DNA of 64,000 nucleotides from assembly GCA_910579835.1 (NCBI GenBank), contig CAJTWQ010000003.1, forward strand, positions 3,512 through 67,511. The letters are read 5' to 3'. A program made the translations under genes and the position numbers. This stretch comes from an uncultured Ruminococcus sp. (GTDB taxonomy: Bacteria > Bacillota > Clostridia > Oscillospirales > Ruminococcaceae). The notes below the pieces were generated by a model. It worked only from the letters and a program-made list of their open reading frames with translations, was not told the origin of the DNA and made no database searches. Positions 7,991-17,257 of this stretch are shown here, in pieces (positions within the stretch are counted from its first letter, which is position 1; each line of letters starts with the position of its first letter).

Positions 7991-9181
7991 TCAGAATTTG
8001 CTTCCCTTGCTTCCTTTTGCGCCGAAGCTTCCGCCCATAGAGAGGATATTCGTTTCAAAAGCGTAGCTTATTTTAGCGTTCTTTCTGTGGCGTTTAAGGG
8101 CAAGCTGTATCATCCGCTCCAAAAGTTCTGAATATTTCACGTCCTTTGGTTCCCATAGATAGAATGCCAGCGATCCGGGAATAGTATTGATTTCGTTTAT
8201 ATAAATTTTCTGTGACGCCTTGTCAAGCATGAAATCTATTCTTGCCACGCCGCAGCATCCCAGATGTTTAAATGCGTCAACGGCAATTTTTTGTATCATA
8301 TCATTCTGCTCCGGGGTAATGTCGGCGGGAATCTTTCTTTTCAGCGTTGCCATGCCCTTGCTTCCGCCTGATTTGCCGCCGCCCACATATTTATCCTCAT
8401 AGCTGAGTATTTCGTCCTGCTGTACCGGTTCTTCGCATACGGATGCCTCTGCACTCTCTCTGTCGCCGAGAACCGAGCAGTTTATCTCCTTGAGCTGAAC
8501 GACAGCCGGTTCGATAAGGATTCTGTCTGCAAACTCAAACGCATTTTCAATGGACTTTATAAGACCCTCCCGGTCGGACGCTTTTGAAATTCCCACGCTT
8601 GAACCAAGATTGATAGGCTTCACAATAACCGGATAACTGAATTTTTCCTCAACTGCGGCAGTAATTCCGTCCATGTCCTCCATTTGACATGACGTAAAGC
8701 ACAGGCAGTCCAGAACGGGAAAACCGGCGTCTTTCAGCAGGGCTTTCATGGCGTATTTGTCCATTCCCACCGCCGACGCAAGAACATCGCAGCCCACATA
8801 GGGCAGACCGAGAGTCTGTAAATATCCCTGAAGCGCACCGTCCTCAACGTTTGTGCCGTGAACAATAGGGAATGCAACGTCAACCTCTGATATGAGATTT
8901 GAACCGAATTTCTTCATCTTCTGGCGGATAAGCTGCACTTTGCCCTCGCTCCTGACAAAAACGCATTCCGTACATTCTTTCAGCAAAGCCGGAATATCCT
9001 TGAAAGAATTGATGTCCATGAGCTTTTCGCCGGTGTAAAATTCGCTGTCTTTCGTCATATAAACAGGAATGATATTATACTTTTCCTTGTTAATGAACGT
9101 CATCGCCTGAACAGCGGAAATTACTGACACTTCATGCTCAACGCTTTTTCCACCGAATAAAACTGCAAGATTTATCTTCAT
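7991..9181 (-). CDS. ddl: D-alanine--D-alanine ligase
   Basis: 396 residues of the ATP-grasp family, which joins two D-Ala for the peptidoglycan stem. VLFGGKSVEHEVSVISA opens the protein, VIVKPINLGSSVGISKA is the ATP-grasp core, and IYINEINTIPGSLAFYLWEP is the metal/ADP-binding end. The omega-loop contains YEDKY, where Tyr favours D-Ala over D-lactate. The loop after it is unusually Gly/Ser/Lys-rich (VGGGKSGGSKG). The ATG at 9181 has AAAGGAG upstream. It lies downstream of murF, with which it works in sequence, but a palindromic repeat separates the two. The Gly/Lys-rich C-terminus (FGAKGSKGSKF) is also odd. Confidence 0.93.
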   Translation of the reverse strand: MKINLAVLFGGKSVEHEVSVISAVQAMTFINKEKYNIIPVYMTKDSEFYTGEKLMDINSFKDIPALLKECTECVFVRSEGKVQLIRQKMKKFGSNLISEVDVAFPIVHGTNVEDGALQGYLQTLGLPYVGCDVLASAVGMDKYAMKALLKDAGFPVLDCLCFTSCQMEDMDGITAAVEEKFSYPVIVKPINLGSSVGISKASDREGLIKSIENAFEFADRILIEPAVVQLKEINCSVLGDRESAEASVCEEPVQQDEILSYEDKYVGGGKSGGSKGMATLKRKIPADITPEQNDMIQKIAVDAFKHLGCCGVARIDFMLDKASQKIYINEINTIPGSLAFYLWEPKDVKYSELLERMIQLALKRHRKNAKISYAFETNILSMGGSFGAKGSKGSKF

Positions 9182-9201
9182 ATGTATCTCTCCTTTTCTT
9201 G

Positions 9202-9286
9202 TGGGACGCTGTCCCATACCCTGCCAGAGACTCTGTCTCTGGAATCTGCCAAAGGGAAGTACATTCCCTTTGGAAACCCATTATTA
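9202..9286. repeat. palindromic repeat core, copy 2, between murF and ddl
   Basis: Three hairpins in series: tgggacgctgtccca (9202-9216), ccagagactctgtctctgg (9224-9242), and an arm ccaaagggaa with its complement (9249-9273). This is the same core as in the repeats at 3418 and 54163, here without long flanking inverted arms. It lies between the murF stop and the ddl ribosome site, so it would be part of the mRNA. Confidence 0.8.
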
Positions 9287-10888
9287 TTAGTAATTATCCG
9301 GCAAATCGTTTTCGAGGAGAACGATTTTCTTTTTGTCCGTCTGATAACTGCGTACCTTTTCAAGAGCCTCGCCAAGCGAATCGGCAACATAGACCCTGTT
9401 CATATCGTAGCCGGCATCCTTTATGCCATTGTAAATGGGGACGGTCTGATTTTTCCCCACAAGGGCGATAAAGTCGCAGACCGCCGCAGCCTCCTGCCCA
9501 AACTCGAAGTTAAGCTCCTCCTGCTTTGCACCAAGCTCCACCATGCCGGGAGTAACGAGGATCTTGCAGGCGTCAAACAATCCAAGAACATTCAGAGCCG
9601 CACGGCATCCGCTGGGATTTGAATTATAAGCATCATCAATGAAAGTCAGGTCGCTGCCCTTGTCAAGGAGCTGCAATCTATGCGGAACGGCGGCTATCCT
9701 CTTGACCGGAAGAACCAGCTTTTCAAGAGGGATACCAGTTCCGTGAGCATAAGCTATAGCGCCGACTACGTTCTGAACGCTGTGTTCGCCGAGAAGCTTC
9801 ATGGTAAATCGGCAGTTTTCACCACCGGGAGCGGTCAGGGTGAATTCCGTACCCTTATCGGAAACTGAAATATCCGTGGCACGGTAATGGCATCCGACAG
9901 TCGTGCCGTAAAGGATAGCGCCCTTGTATTTCGGAGCACGGCTTCGTATTAGCTCGTTGTCGCCATTAAGATAGATCCTGCCTCCTGCCTCCTGCACACT
10001 GTCCGCAAGCTCGAATTTGGTATTCAGCACGTTATCCACAGAACCAAACGTTTCCAGATGCTGGGGACCCACTGATGTAATAATACCGTCGTGAGGGTGA
10101 GCGATATCGCATAATTCCTTAATCTCGCGAACACGTCTTGCGCCCATTTCGCAGATGAAGTATTCGTGGGTGGGCTTGAGATGCTGTCTTATTGTAATGG
10201 TAACGCCCATAGGAGTATTAAAGCTTTCGGGAGTTTTCAGCGTTTCATACTGAGAACTGATAAGCTCGCTGAGATAGAATTTCATGGATGTCTTGCCGTA
10301 GCTGCCCGTAATCCCGACTTTGTGAAGATCGGGCATTTCGCTTAAAATGCGCTTGGCGTCGTTGATATACCATTTCTGGACTGACTTTTCAACAGGTTTA
10401 TTGATGATGTTTGAAAGCGGAACGAGAAGCGGCGTGAGATATAATGCGGAATTTACCAGAATAAACGGCAGCGGTTCATCAAATGGTTTCCAGTTCATGC
10501 ACTTGCATCTTTGCATTCCGAAAAATATTGCAAGTGCGAAAATAATTGCTGTAATTACAAAAAAAGTTATCATCATCCGCTTAACACGGGCTGTATATTT
10601 CAAGGGCTTTTTAAATTTTTTCCCCGGCTTGTTAGCTATAGAAAAGCAGAGGTTGAATGCCGTAAAGCCTATAAGCACAGGAATAGCCGCTCCCGTTATG
10701 AGCATCAGAAACTGCAAGGAAAAAAGTACAAGCGGCAAAATATACCTCTTGTAATTTTTTTTCATCCACCACGAATGCTCCGGCGTTTTATAGCCGTTGA
10801 GCTGGAGCATATGGAATTCCCGGAGTGAGAAGAAAATAATTCCGGCGAGAGCAACTGCCGTATAAATGCAGAATATAGCGATATTCAT
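9287..10888 (-). CDS. murF: MurF-type ligase with N-terminal membrane domain
   Basis: 533 residues. Residues 1-165 hold about five hydrophobic segments (1-20, 49-85 as two, 105-124, 139-162). The rest is a Mur ligase: P-loop GITGSYGKTS near 193-202, central-domain motif ICEMGARRVREIKELC, and the C-terminal segment FIDDAYNSNPSG followed by VTPGMVELG typical of MurF. The enzyme adds D-Ala-D-Ala to the UDP-MurNAc tripeptide. Standard MurF is soluble and about 450 residues, so the membrane module is extra. It lies between an alpha/beta hydrolase (3 bases upstream) and ddl, which fits MurF function. A related amide ligase role cannot be ruled out. Confidence 0.88.
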   Translation of the reverse strand: MNIAIFCIYTAVALAGIIFFSLREFHMLQLNGYKTPEHSWWMKKNYKRYILPLVLFSLQFLMLITGAAIPVLIGFTAFNLCFSIANKPGKKFKKPLKYTARVKRMMITFFVITAIIFALAIFFGMQRCKCMNWKPFDEPLPFILVNSALYLTPLLVPLSNIINKPVEKSVQKWYINDAKRILSEMPDLHKVGITGSYGKTSMKFYLSELISSQYETLKTPESFNTPMGVTITIRQHLKPTHEYFICEMGARRVREIKELCDIAHPHDGIITSVGPQHLETFGSVDNVLNTKFELADSVQEAGGRIYLNGDNELIRSRAPKYKGAILYGTTVGCHYRATDISVSDKGTEFTLTAPGGENCRFTMKLLGEHSVQNVVGAIAYAHGTGIPLEKLVLPVKRIAAVPHRLQLLDKGSDLTFIDDAYNSNPSGCRAALNVLGLFDACKILVTPGMVELGAKQEELNFEFGQEAAAVCDFIALVGKNQTVPIYNGIKDAGYDMNRVYVADSLGEALEKVRSYQTDKKKIVLLENDLPDNY

Positions 10889-10891
10889 AAA

Positions 10892-11680
10892 TCAATCTCC
10901 GATCTTCATGAATGAACACATTACACGGTTGAATGTGAACTGCTGGTCAAGGAAAGAGTAATGTCCGGCGTTTTCCAGCTTGACAAGTCCGGCATCGGGA
11001 ATAAGTTTCTCCATTTTTTCGCCGTCGGACAGGGGAGTTGCCGTATCGTTCACGCCCCACACAAGCAGGGTGGGACACTTGATATTTGGCAGAAGCGGCT
11101 CCAAATCCTCGTTTACCGTCTTGACAAGCACCTGCCGCATAAGAGGCGAAGCGGCGGCATAATCGGCGCTTCCATACTTCACACGGAGCTTTTCAAGTGC
11201 GTTGGGAGCAAGTTTCTGCATAAGCTTTGTGGATAAAATTGCCCTGCCCATTTTATATTTCCTTGTTTTCCAAGATTTTTTGTTGGATCGCGGCGGCATT
11301 ATGCCTGCGCTGTCAACTAAAATTACCTTTGTGATCTTAAAAGGCAGATTCCTTTTGTTGTTCAGCTTGATAATAACACGTCCGCCAAAGGAATGCCCCA
11401 GAAGCATGACTTCATCCGCATTGTAATCCTTCAGGAAATCCACTACAAAATCCGCATAGTCATCTACACACCATGCGGAGGGCGGCTCCTGACTTTCACC
11501 GAATCCGGGCATATCCATCGCAACAACCCGGTATTTACGGGACAGCAGCTCGATAAGATTGGCAAAAAGCTTTATATTGCTGCCCCAGCCGTGAAGCAGC
11601 ACGATCAGATCGCCGCTGCCCTTATCCTCATAATTTATTTTTATATTGTTTACTGTCTTGTTCAATTCTATTATCTCCAT
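10892..11680 (-). CDS. alpha/beta hydrolase
   Basis: 262-residue alpha/beta-hydrolase. LLHGWGSN is the oxyanion-hole segment, LLGHSFGGRV the nucleophile elbow (Ser in GHSFG), and NAGHYSFLD the catalytic His. The acid is probably Asp in WGVNDTATP. The substrate is unknown. It is translationally close to murF: the murF ribosome site lies inside its last codons. I see no good ribosome site before the ATG at 11680, and a MITE-like element starts only 13 bases upstream, so the native start region may have been altered. Confidence 0.9.
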   Translation of the reverse strand: MEIIELNKTVNNIKINYEDKGSGDLIVLLHGWGSNIKLFANLIELLSRKYRVVAMDMPGFGESQEPPSAWCVDDYADFVVDFLKDYNADEVMLLGHSFGGRVIIKLNNKRNLPFKITKVILVDSAGIMPPRSNKKSWKTRKYKMGRAILSTKLMQKLAPNALEKLRVKYGSADYAAASPLMRQVLVKTVNEDLEPLLPNIKCPTLLVWGVNDTATPLSDGEKMEKLIPDAGLVKLENAGHYSFLDQQFTFNRVMCSFMKIGD

Positions 11681-11693
11681 GTATTATTCAGAG

Positions 11694-11882
11694 CCTGTTT
11701 AAGGCAACGCCGCACAAAGCCCGCCTAACGGCTTTGCATGCGATCTGCTTGCATATTTTCCGTCATCTTGCATAGAAATCCCTTTACATACGACAGTATG
11801 CCTGCGGAATTTCTGTACAATCTGACTGCGCATCTCACGCACAAGCTTTGTGCGGCGTTGCCTTAAGTGTTTTTAAACAGGC
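11694..11882. mobile_element. MITE-like element with inverted arms
   Basis: 22-bp perfect inverted arms at 11699-11720 and 11845-11866 (ttaaggcaacgccgcacaaa...). Outside them cctgttta is also inverted, with a 10-base insertion on the right side. It is too short to code for a transposase. Degenerate or partial relatives are at 7276, 17210 and 62969. It fills the space between the abhydrolase start and the SRP RNA promoter. Confidence 0.75.
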
Positions 11883-11980
11883 GCTTATATATTTTATGCA
11901 GCGCTTTCGCTGATACATACACATTTTATTATATCACGGAGATAATTTAATGTCAATATTTTCATTGCAGAAAAAAGGTC

Positions 11981-12009
11981 TTGACAAATAAAAAATAGTA
12001 TGATATAAT
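11981..12009 (+). promoter_or_regulatory. consensus promoter of the SRP RNA
   Basis: TTGACA at 11981-11986, 17 bases, TATAAT at 12004-12009. Both boxes are perfect, as expected for a strongly expressed stable RNA. Confidence 0.9.
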
Positions 12010-12056
12010 GAAAACAGAGCATGATTGTAGGCTCGTTTAGGAGATTACAGACAGTA

Positions 12057-12190
12057 AATTCCGAAATATAGATGTGTGGGCCCTGTGCAACAAGACCCCG
12101 TGAACCATGTCAGGCGGGAGACCGAGCAGCATTAAGCGGTGCGTGTTGTGTGCCGCAGCAAGCCTGCACATCTATGTTCCGGAATTTTTT
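12057..12190 (+). ncRNA. ffs: signal recognition particle RNA (4.5S-like)
   Basis: The helix-8 apical signature lies at 12099-12137: gtgaaccatgtcagg, then gagaccgagcagcattaag, the conserved SRP54-binding loop. The 5' segment attccgaaatatagatgtg pairs with the 3' segment cacatctatgttccggaat to close the rod, and a T-run (12185-12191) after that stem would terminate it. It lies directly upstream of dnaX, the usual location in Clostridia. Exact ends are estimated; the primary transcript probably begins near 12016. The stretch 12192-12388 before dnaX shows nothing I recognise. Confidence 0.9.
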
Positions 12191-12388
12191 TGTATCTGAA
12201 CCGGATACCATAAGAGCATCTCTAAAAATCCCTGTTTCGGAAAGAAAAATTGTATAAACTTGTTCTCATATGGTCCGTATTCGCATTTTAAAGCATAATC
12301 CTGACGGGGACAAGGTAAAAACCGCAGACATACTTTATGTACGGCAAGTCTGCCGAAAGGGGAAGGATGACCACAAGGAGGCTTTAAA

Positions 12389-14005
12389 GTGTACAGGGCT
12401 TTATATCGCAAATGGCGGCCTATGACCTTTGACGACGTCATTTCTCAGCAGCAGACCACCGAAACGCTGAAAAATCAGATAATAAACGAAAGAACGGCTC
12501 ATGCCTACCTTTTTACCGGCTCAAGAGGAACAGGAAAAACCACCTGTGCCAGAATCCTTGCCAAAGCTGTGAACTGCCGCAATATGAAAAACGGCAACCC
12601 CTGTCTTGAATGCGACATCTGCCGTGACGCCGACAGCGGCGCACTGACGGATATTATTGAAATCGACGCCGCCTCCAACAACGGTGTTGACGATATACGC
12701 GACCTTCGGGACGGCGCCGTTTATATGCCGGAACGCGGAAAGTACAAGGTCTATATCATAGACGAGGTACACATGCTCTCCGCAAGCGCTTTCAACGCGC
12801 TGCTGAAGATTATGGAAGAACCGCCGGCATATGTTAAGTTTATTCTTGCCACTACTGAAATTCATAAGGTTCCAGCTACCATTGCTTCACGATGCCAGAG
12901 ATACGATTTCAGGCGGATCAAGTCCGACGATATTGCTTCAAGACTGAGCTATATTGCACAACAGGAGGATATAAGCCTTACTTCTGACGGCGCCGGACTT
13001 ATCGCACGTCTCGCCGACGGAGGAATGAGAGACGCCGTTTCTCTGCTGGATCAGTGCTCCGCCTGCGCAGACGTTATCAATGCAGAGGCAGTATCAGCTT
13101 CCGCAGGCATTGCGGGACGGGATTATCTTTACAGCATTCTTGAAGCCGCAATGGTTTCCGATACGGCAAAAGCTCTTTCCATAACAGGCGAGCTTTACGA
13201 TATGTCCAAGGATCTCACAAGACTCTGCGAAGAGCTTATCACTCAACTCCGAAATATTATGCTTATAAAGGCGTCTCCGGAAACGGCTGAAAACCTTATC
13301 TTATGTATGCCGGACGAGCTGGACAGACTGAAAGGACTTGCCGGAAAAACGGAACTGGAAGTTGTGATGAATCAGCTTACGATGCTCCAGGAATGCCGTG
13401 AACGGATGCAGAGAGCTATGAATAAGCGTGTGGAATTTGAAATGACTCTTATCGCTTTATGCTCCGGATGCGGAAATCAAAGAGACGTTTTAGGTAATCA
13501 GGCTCTTGACAATTCTGAAATTTATGATAAAATAAAACAGTTGGAGGATAAAATCAACTCCGGAATCCCGGCTGCTAATACACGGACAATAAAGCGTGAA
13601 GTCCTGACTGCTTCAAATCCCGCTTCGGACGCCGAACCTGCGCCTACCGTTGATCTGAAAAAGATAAGGCCTGAGGATCTCAGACCCTGTGAGCGCTGGA
13701 ACGATGTTCTGGAGGAATTCAAAAAGGTCAATCCATCCGTTGCAGGAAGTCTTGACGGTTCAACGGCGGCGGAGGCCGGAAATGTGATTTTTATAACCTC
13801 TCAGAACCGCTTTTTCATCACTCTGTTCAAAGTAAAGGAAAACGCTCTGGCTCTCGGTGAAACCATAAGCCGGGTTCTCGGTCAGAAATATCTTATCCGT
13901 GCACGCTGCGCAACAACTGCGGATCAGCAGAAAAGCATGGCGGAACAGCTTATAAAAAAAGCAATTGACAGCAATATCGAAACTGCTGTTGAAAAAAATC
14001 AATAG
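12389..14005 (+). CDS. dnaX: DNA polymerase III subunits gamma/tau
   Basis: 538-residue clamp-loader ATPase. YRKWRPMTFDDVISQQ opens the AAA+ domain, Walker A is GSRGTGKTTCA, a zinc module is CLECDICRDADSG, Walker B is VYIIDEVHML, and the sensor region is KFILATTEIHKVPATIASRCQRY. The C-terminal tau-like region is fairly short. Translation begins at a GTG (12389) with a strong AAGGAGG at 12375-12381. The next genes ybaB and recR follow in the classic order and are probably co-transcribed. Confidence 0.97.
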   Translation: MYRALYRKWRPMTFDDVISQQQTTETLKNQIINERTAHAYLFTGSRGTGKTTCARILAKAVNCRNMKNGNPCLECDICRDADSGALTDIIEIDAASNNGVDDIRDLRDGAVYMPERGKYKVYIIDEVHMLSASAFNALLKIMEEPPAYVKFILATTEIHKVPATIASRCQRYDFRRIKSDDIASRLSYIAQQEDISLTSDGAGLIARLADGGMRDAVSLLDQCSACADVINAEAVSASAGIAGRDYLYSILEAAMVSDTAKALSITGELYDMSKDLTRLCEELITQLRNIMLIKASPETAENLILCMPDELDRLKGLAGKTELEVVMNQLTMLQECRERMQRAMNKRVEFEMTLIALCSGCGNQRDVLGNQALDNSEIYDKIKQLEDKINSGIPAANTRTIKREVLTASNPASDAEPAPTVDLKKIRPEDLRPCERWNDVLEEFKKVNPSVAGSLDGSTAAEAGNVIFITSQNRFFITLFKVKENALALGETISRVLGQKYLIRARCATTADQQKSMAEQLIKKAIDSNIETAVEKNQ

Positions 14006-14025
14006 ATTTTAAAGGAGAAATTAAA

Positions 14026-14373
14026 ATGAAAGCAAGAATTCCAAAGAACGTGGGCGGCGGCGCTCAGAATATGAACCAGATGATCAAACAGGCTCAGAAG
14101 ATGCAGGATCAGATCACCGAGCTTCAGGAGGATATTGAGGAAAGAGAGTTTTCCGCATCAGTAGGCGGCGGAGCCGTTGAAGTTACGGTTACCGGAAAAA
14201 AGACTATCAAGGCTCTTTCCATCAAGCCGGAGGTAGTTGATCCTGAAGATATAGATATGCTCCAGGATCTTATCATCAGCGCCGTAAACGAAGCTATCAA
14301 CAACGTTGAAACTACAACGGAAAGCGAAATGAGCAAGATTACCGGAGGCGTTTCGCTTCCCGGTCTGTTTTAA
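14026..14373 (+). CDS. YbaB/EbfC family nucleoid-associated protein
   Basis: 115 residues with the family core: Met/Gln-rich helix (MNQMIKQAQKMQDQITELQEDIEEREF) and beta-strands SVGGGAVEVTVTGKKTIKALSI, then PGLF at the end. The protein forms a DNA-binding dimer in characterised relatives. The N-terminus starts MKARIPKNVGGG, slightly longer than typical. Ribosome site aaaggag 20 bases after dnaX; recR starts 5 bases downstream. Its position supports a role with dnaX and recR in replication or repair. Confidence 0.95.
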   Translation: MKARIPKNVGGGAQNMNQMIKQAQKMQDQITELQEDIEEREFSASVGGGAVEVTVTGKKTIKALSIKPEVVDPEDIDMLQDLIISAVNEAINNVETTTESEMSKITGGVSLPGLF

Positions 14374-14378
14374 GAAGA

Positions 14379-14981
14379 ATGGCAGATCATAGTGCGCTTC
14401 CGCTTGTTGTTTTAGCGGAAAGGTTTGCATCCCTGCCCGGAATTGGCATGAAATCCGCCCAGAGACTTGCATATTATGTCATGTCCATGGACGAGGAATC
14501 TGTCGAAGATTTTGCACAGGCGCTTATTGACGCCAAAAAAAACGTTCACAGCTGCAAATGCTGCCAGAATCTGACGGAGAGGGAGCTTTGCCCTATATGC
14601 AGCGACGACGAACGTGACAAAAGCATTATATGCGTTGTAGAAAGTCCCAAGGATGTTACGGCTTTTGAACGGACGAGGGAGTACGGCGGCGTATATCATG
14701 TGCTTCACGGTCTGCTGTCGCCTATGGACGGAATTACTCCGGACAGGCTCAGAATAAGGGAGCTTTTAGGGAGAATATCCGCCGGAGGAGTTGAAGAAGT
14801 CATTATGGCTACCAATCCCACAGTCGAAGGAGACGCGACGGCAATGTACATCGCAGGACTTCTCAAGCCTATGGGAATAACGGTTACACGGCTTGCATTC
14901 GGGCTTCCCGTGGGAGGCATACTTGAATACGCCGATGAGATCACCCTTTTTAAGGCTCTTGAAAACAGAAATACCATGTAA
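14379..14981 (+). CDS. recR: recombination mediator RecR
   Basis: 200 residues, the family length. An N-terminal helix-hairpin-helix (LPGIGMKSAQRLAYYV), a C4 zinc finger (CKCCQNLTERELCPIC) and a Toprim domain (CVVESPKDVTAFERTREYGG, then LGRISAGGVEEVIMATNPT) appear in order. RecR works with RecO/RecF to load RecA at gaps. It is last in the dnaX-ybaB-recR unit, followed by a clear terminator. Confidence 0.97.
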   Translation: MADHSALPLVVLAERFASLPGIGMKSAQRLAYYVMSMDEESVEDFAQALIDAKKNVHSCKCCQNLTERELCPICSDDERDKSIICVVESPKDVTAFERTREYGGVYHVLHGLLSPMDGITPDRLRIRELLGRISAGGVEEVIMATNPTVEGDATAMYIAGLLKPMGITVTRLAFGLPVGGILEYADEITLFKALENRNTM

Positions 14982-15033
14982 TTTAAGAACCTGCGTTCAT
15001 TAAGATTCTAAACAGGCTCTAACACTGATTTTT

Positions 15034-15061
15034 GCCGGATGATATTTCATCCGGCTTTTTT
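15034..15061 (+). terminator. rho-independent terminator after recR
   Basis: 9-bp stem gccggatga / tcatccggc with a 4-base loop, followed by six T. It closes the dnaX-ybaB-recR operon. Confidence 0.9.
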
Positions 15062-15167
15062 GTGTCACAATCTCCGGAAAAAACATAGTATAGTGATGAA
15101 TAACTAATACTAATCCCTATAAACCTTATAGACAGAGGATCAGTATGATCAACAAGGAGGTTCGGCT

Positions 15168-17210
15168 ATGGAAGAGCATCTGATTGCTTTAGCAGGCAAT
15201 CCGAACGTAGGAAAATCCACAGTTTTCAACAGACTTACAGGAATGAAACAGCATACCGGAAACTGGGCCGGAAAGACCGTTTCCACAGCGGAGGGACGCT
15301 TTGAGCACGGAGGAATGAGCTTTGTGCTGGCGGATATTCCCGGTTCATATTCTCTTCGTGCAAATTCAGCAGAGGAAGAGGCAGCAAGAGATTTTATCTG
15401 CTTCGGGGGAGCTGAAGCGGTGATTGTCGTATGCGACGCCACCTGTCTGGAGCGTAATCTGAATCTTGTACTTCAGATCATTGAGTCTGCGCCCAAAACG
15501 CTGGTCTGTGTAAATCTGATGGACGAAGCCAAGGCAAAGGGAATCGAGCCTGATCTGCGGCTTTTAGAGCAGCTTTTAGGCGTTCCGGTTTCAGGGGTCA
15601 CTGCACGAAGCGGAAAGGGGATTCGTGAAATGTGCGACCGCCTCTGCGCCCTTACGGACGCTCCGGCGGAAAAGCTTACCGTACATACAGCTCTTCCGGA
15701 TGAAATAGAAGCCGCTGCCGCCGCTATTGCCAGAAAGCTGAATCAGGTCGGAAAGCTCTCGAAAAGAGCAGTCTCGCTGCGCATTCTGACGAGAGACGAG
15801 GAATTTCTTCGTAAAGCGTCAAAATATGAGGAATCAATTATTGCCGCTGACGACGAGACGGCAGACATCTTGGCTGATCTTGCCGCAAAGGGCTATACTC
15901 CGGAAAAAATTGCCGACTGTATAATTACATCTGATGTGGAGCGCAGCCGTGAGATCGCCCGCCTGACAGTAAGAAATACAAAAGGATCTCCATATAAACG
16001 AGACAGAAAGCTTGACAGAATATTTCTCAGCCGCCGCTTCGGAATTCCCGTCATGCTGCTGCTCCTGGGACTGGTACTGTGGCTGACCGTGGCGGGGGCA
16101 AATTATCCGTCGGAGCTGCTGGGGAATTGTCTTTTCTCTCTCGGTGACAAGATGTCGGAAGGATTAACAGCCGCCGGTGCTCCGGACTGGCTGGAAGGAG
16201 CACTTATACAGGGAGTATACAAAGTGCTTGCATGGGTGGTCTCTGTTATGCTTCCGCCGATGGCCATATTCTTTCCCATGTTTACCCTGCTGGAGGATTC
16301 CGGCTACCTGCCCCGAATCGCCTTTAATCTTGACCGATGCTTCCGCTGCTCCGGAGCATGCGGAAAACAGGCGATTACTATGGCTATGGGTTTCGGCTGC
16401 AATGCCTGCGGAGTTACGGGCTGCCGAATAATAGATTCAAAACGGGAGCGCCTCATTGCCGTTATCACAAACAGTCTCGTACCATGCAACGGACGTTTTC
16501 CAACAATTATCGCTATAATCACCATGTTTTTCGTCGCTGCATCAGGGGCTTTTTCCTCCGTGCTGTCGGCGGCGATACTCCTTGCCGTCATACTTCTGGG
16601 CGTACTTATGACCTTTTTTGTATCAAAAATTTTGTCGGTCACCGTACTCAAGGGAGTTCCCTCATCTTTTACCCTGGAACTGCCTCCTTACCGCCGACCT
16701 CAAATAGGAAAGGTTCTTATACGCTCGATTTTCGACAGAACGATCTTTGTTCTGCTGAGAGCCTGCACAGCCGCTGCTCCATGCGGACTTATTATCTGGC
16801 TTCTTGCTAATACAGAGATCGGAGATCAGTCGATACTGAATCACGCCTCGGAATTCCTCGATCCCTTCGGACTTTTCATAGGACTGGACGGAGTTATAAT
16901 CCTTGGCTTTATATTGGGATTTCCCGCCAACGAAATTGTTGTGCCTATAATTCTTATGACTTATCTTGCGCAGGGAAGTCTTACAGAGATCACCGATACC
17001 GCGGAGCTTCACCGGATTCTTTCCGCCAACGGATGGGATATGACAACAGCCGTCTGCATGATAATTTTTACCCTTTTCCATTTTCCCTGTGCCACAACCT
17101 GCATGACAATAAAAAAAGAAACCGGCAGCCTGAAGTGGACTGCCGTAAGCATTCTTGTTCCCCTTGTGGTCGGAATTGGCCTGTGTGCTCTGATAAGCAA
17201 TATTTTCTAA
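15168..17210 (+). CDS. feoB: ferrous iron transporter FeoB
   Basis: 680 residues. Residues 1-160 are the G domain: G1 GNPNVGKST (10-18), DIPG (56-59), NLMD (116-119). Hydrophobic segments from about residue 295 onwards form the permease, with a Cys-rich gate (GCNACGVTGCRI) and VPCNGRFPTI. The GTPase drives ferrous iron uptake across the inner membrane. Ribosome site aaggagg is eight bases upstream of the ATG. No feoA gene is adjacent, and the N-terminus has no fused FeoA domain, which is unusual but known. Confidence 0.96.
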   Translation: MEEHLIALAGNPNVGKSTVFNRLTGMKQHTGNWAGKTVSTAEGRFEHGGMSFVLADIPGSYSLRANSAEEEAARDFICFGGAEAVIVVCDATCLERNLNLVLQIIESAPKTLVCVNLMDEAKAKGIEPDLRLLEQLLGVPVSGVTARSGKGIREMCDRLCALTDAPAEKLTVHTALPDEIEAAAAAIARKLNQVGKLSKRAVSLRILTRDEEFLRKASKYEESIIAADDETADILADLAAKGYTPEKIADCIITSDVERSREIARLTVRNTKGSPYKRDRKLDRIFLSRRFGIPVMLLLLGLVLWLTVAGANYPSELLGNCLFSLGDKMSEGLTAAGAPDWLEGALIQGVYKVLAWVVSVMLPPMAIFFPMFTLLEDSGYLPRIAFNLDRCFRCSGACGKQAITMAMGFGCNACGVTGCRIIDSKRERLIAVITNSLVPCNGRFPTIIAIITMFFVAASGAFSSVLSAAILLAVILLGVLMTFFVSKILSVTVLKGVPSSFTLELPPYRRPQIGKVLIRSIFDRTIFVLLRACTAAAPCGLIIWLLANTEIGDQSILNHASEFLDPFGLFIGLDGVIILGFILGFPANEIVVPIILMTYLAQGSLTEITDTAELHRILSANGWDMTTAVCMIIFTLFHFPCATTCMTIKKETGSLKWTAVSILVPLVVGIGLCALISNIF

Positions 17211-17228
17211 GGCAATACCGTGCAAAGA
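17210..17228. repeat. fragment of the 11694-type element
   Basis: aaggcaataccgtgcaaag directly after the feoB stop resembles one arm of the element at 11694. No partner arm is present. It lies between convergent feoB and deoD. Confidence 0.5.
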
Positions 17229-17257
17229 TCGTGCGTAATTGACCTGAGGTTATACAT

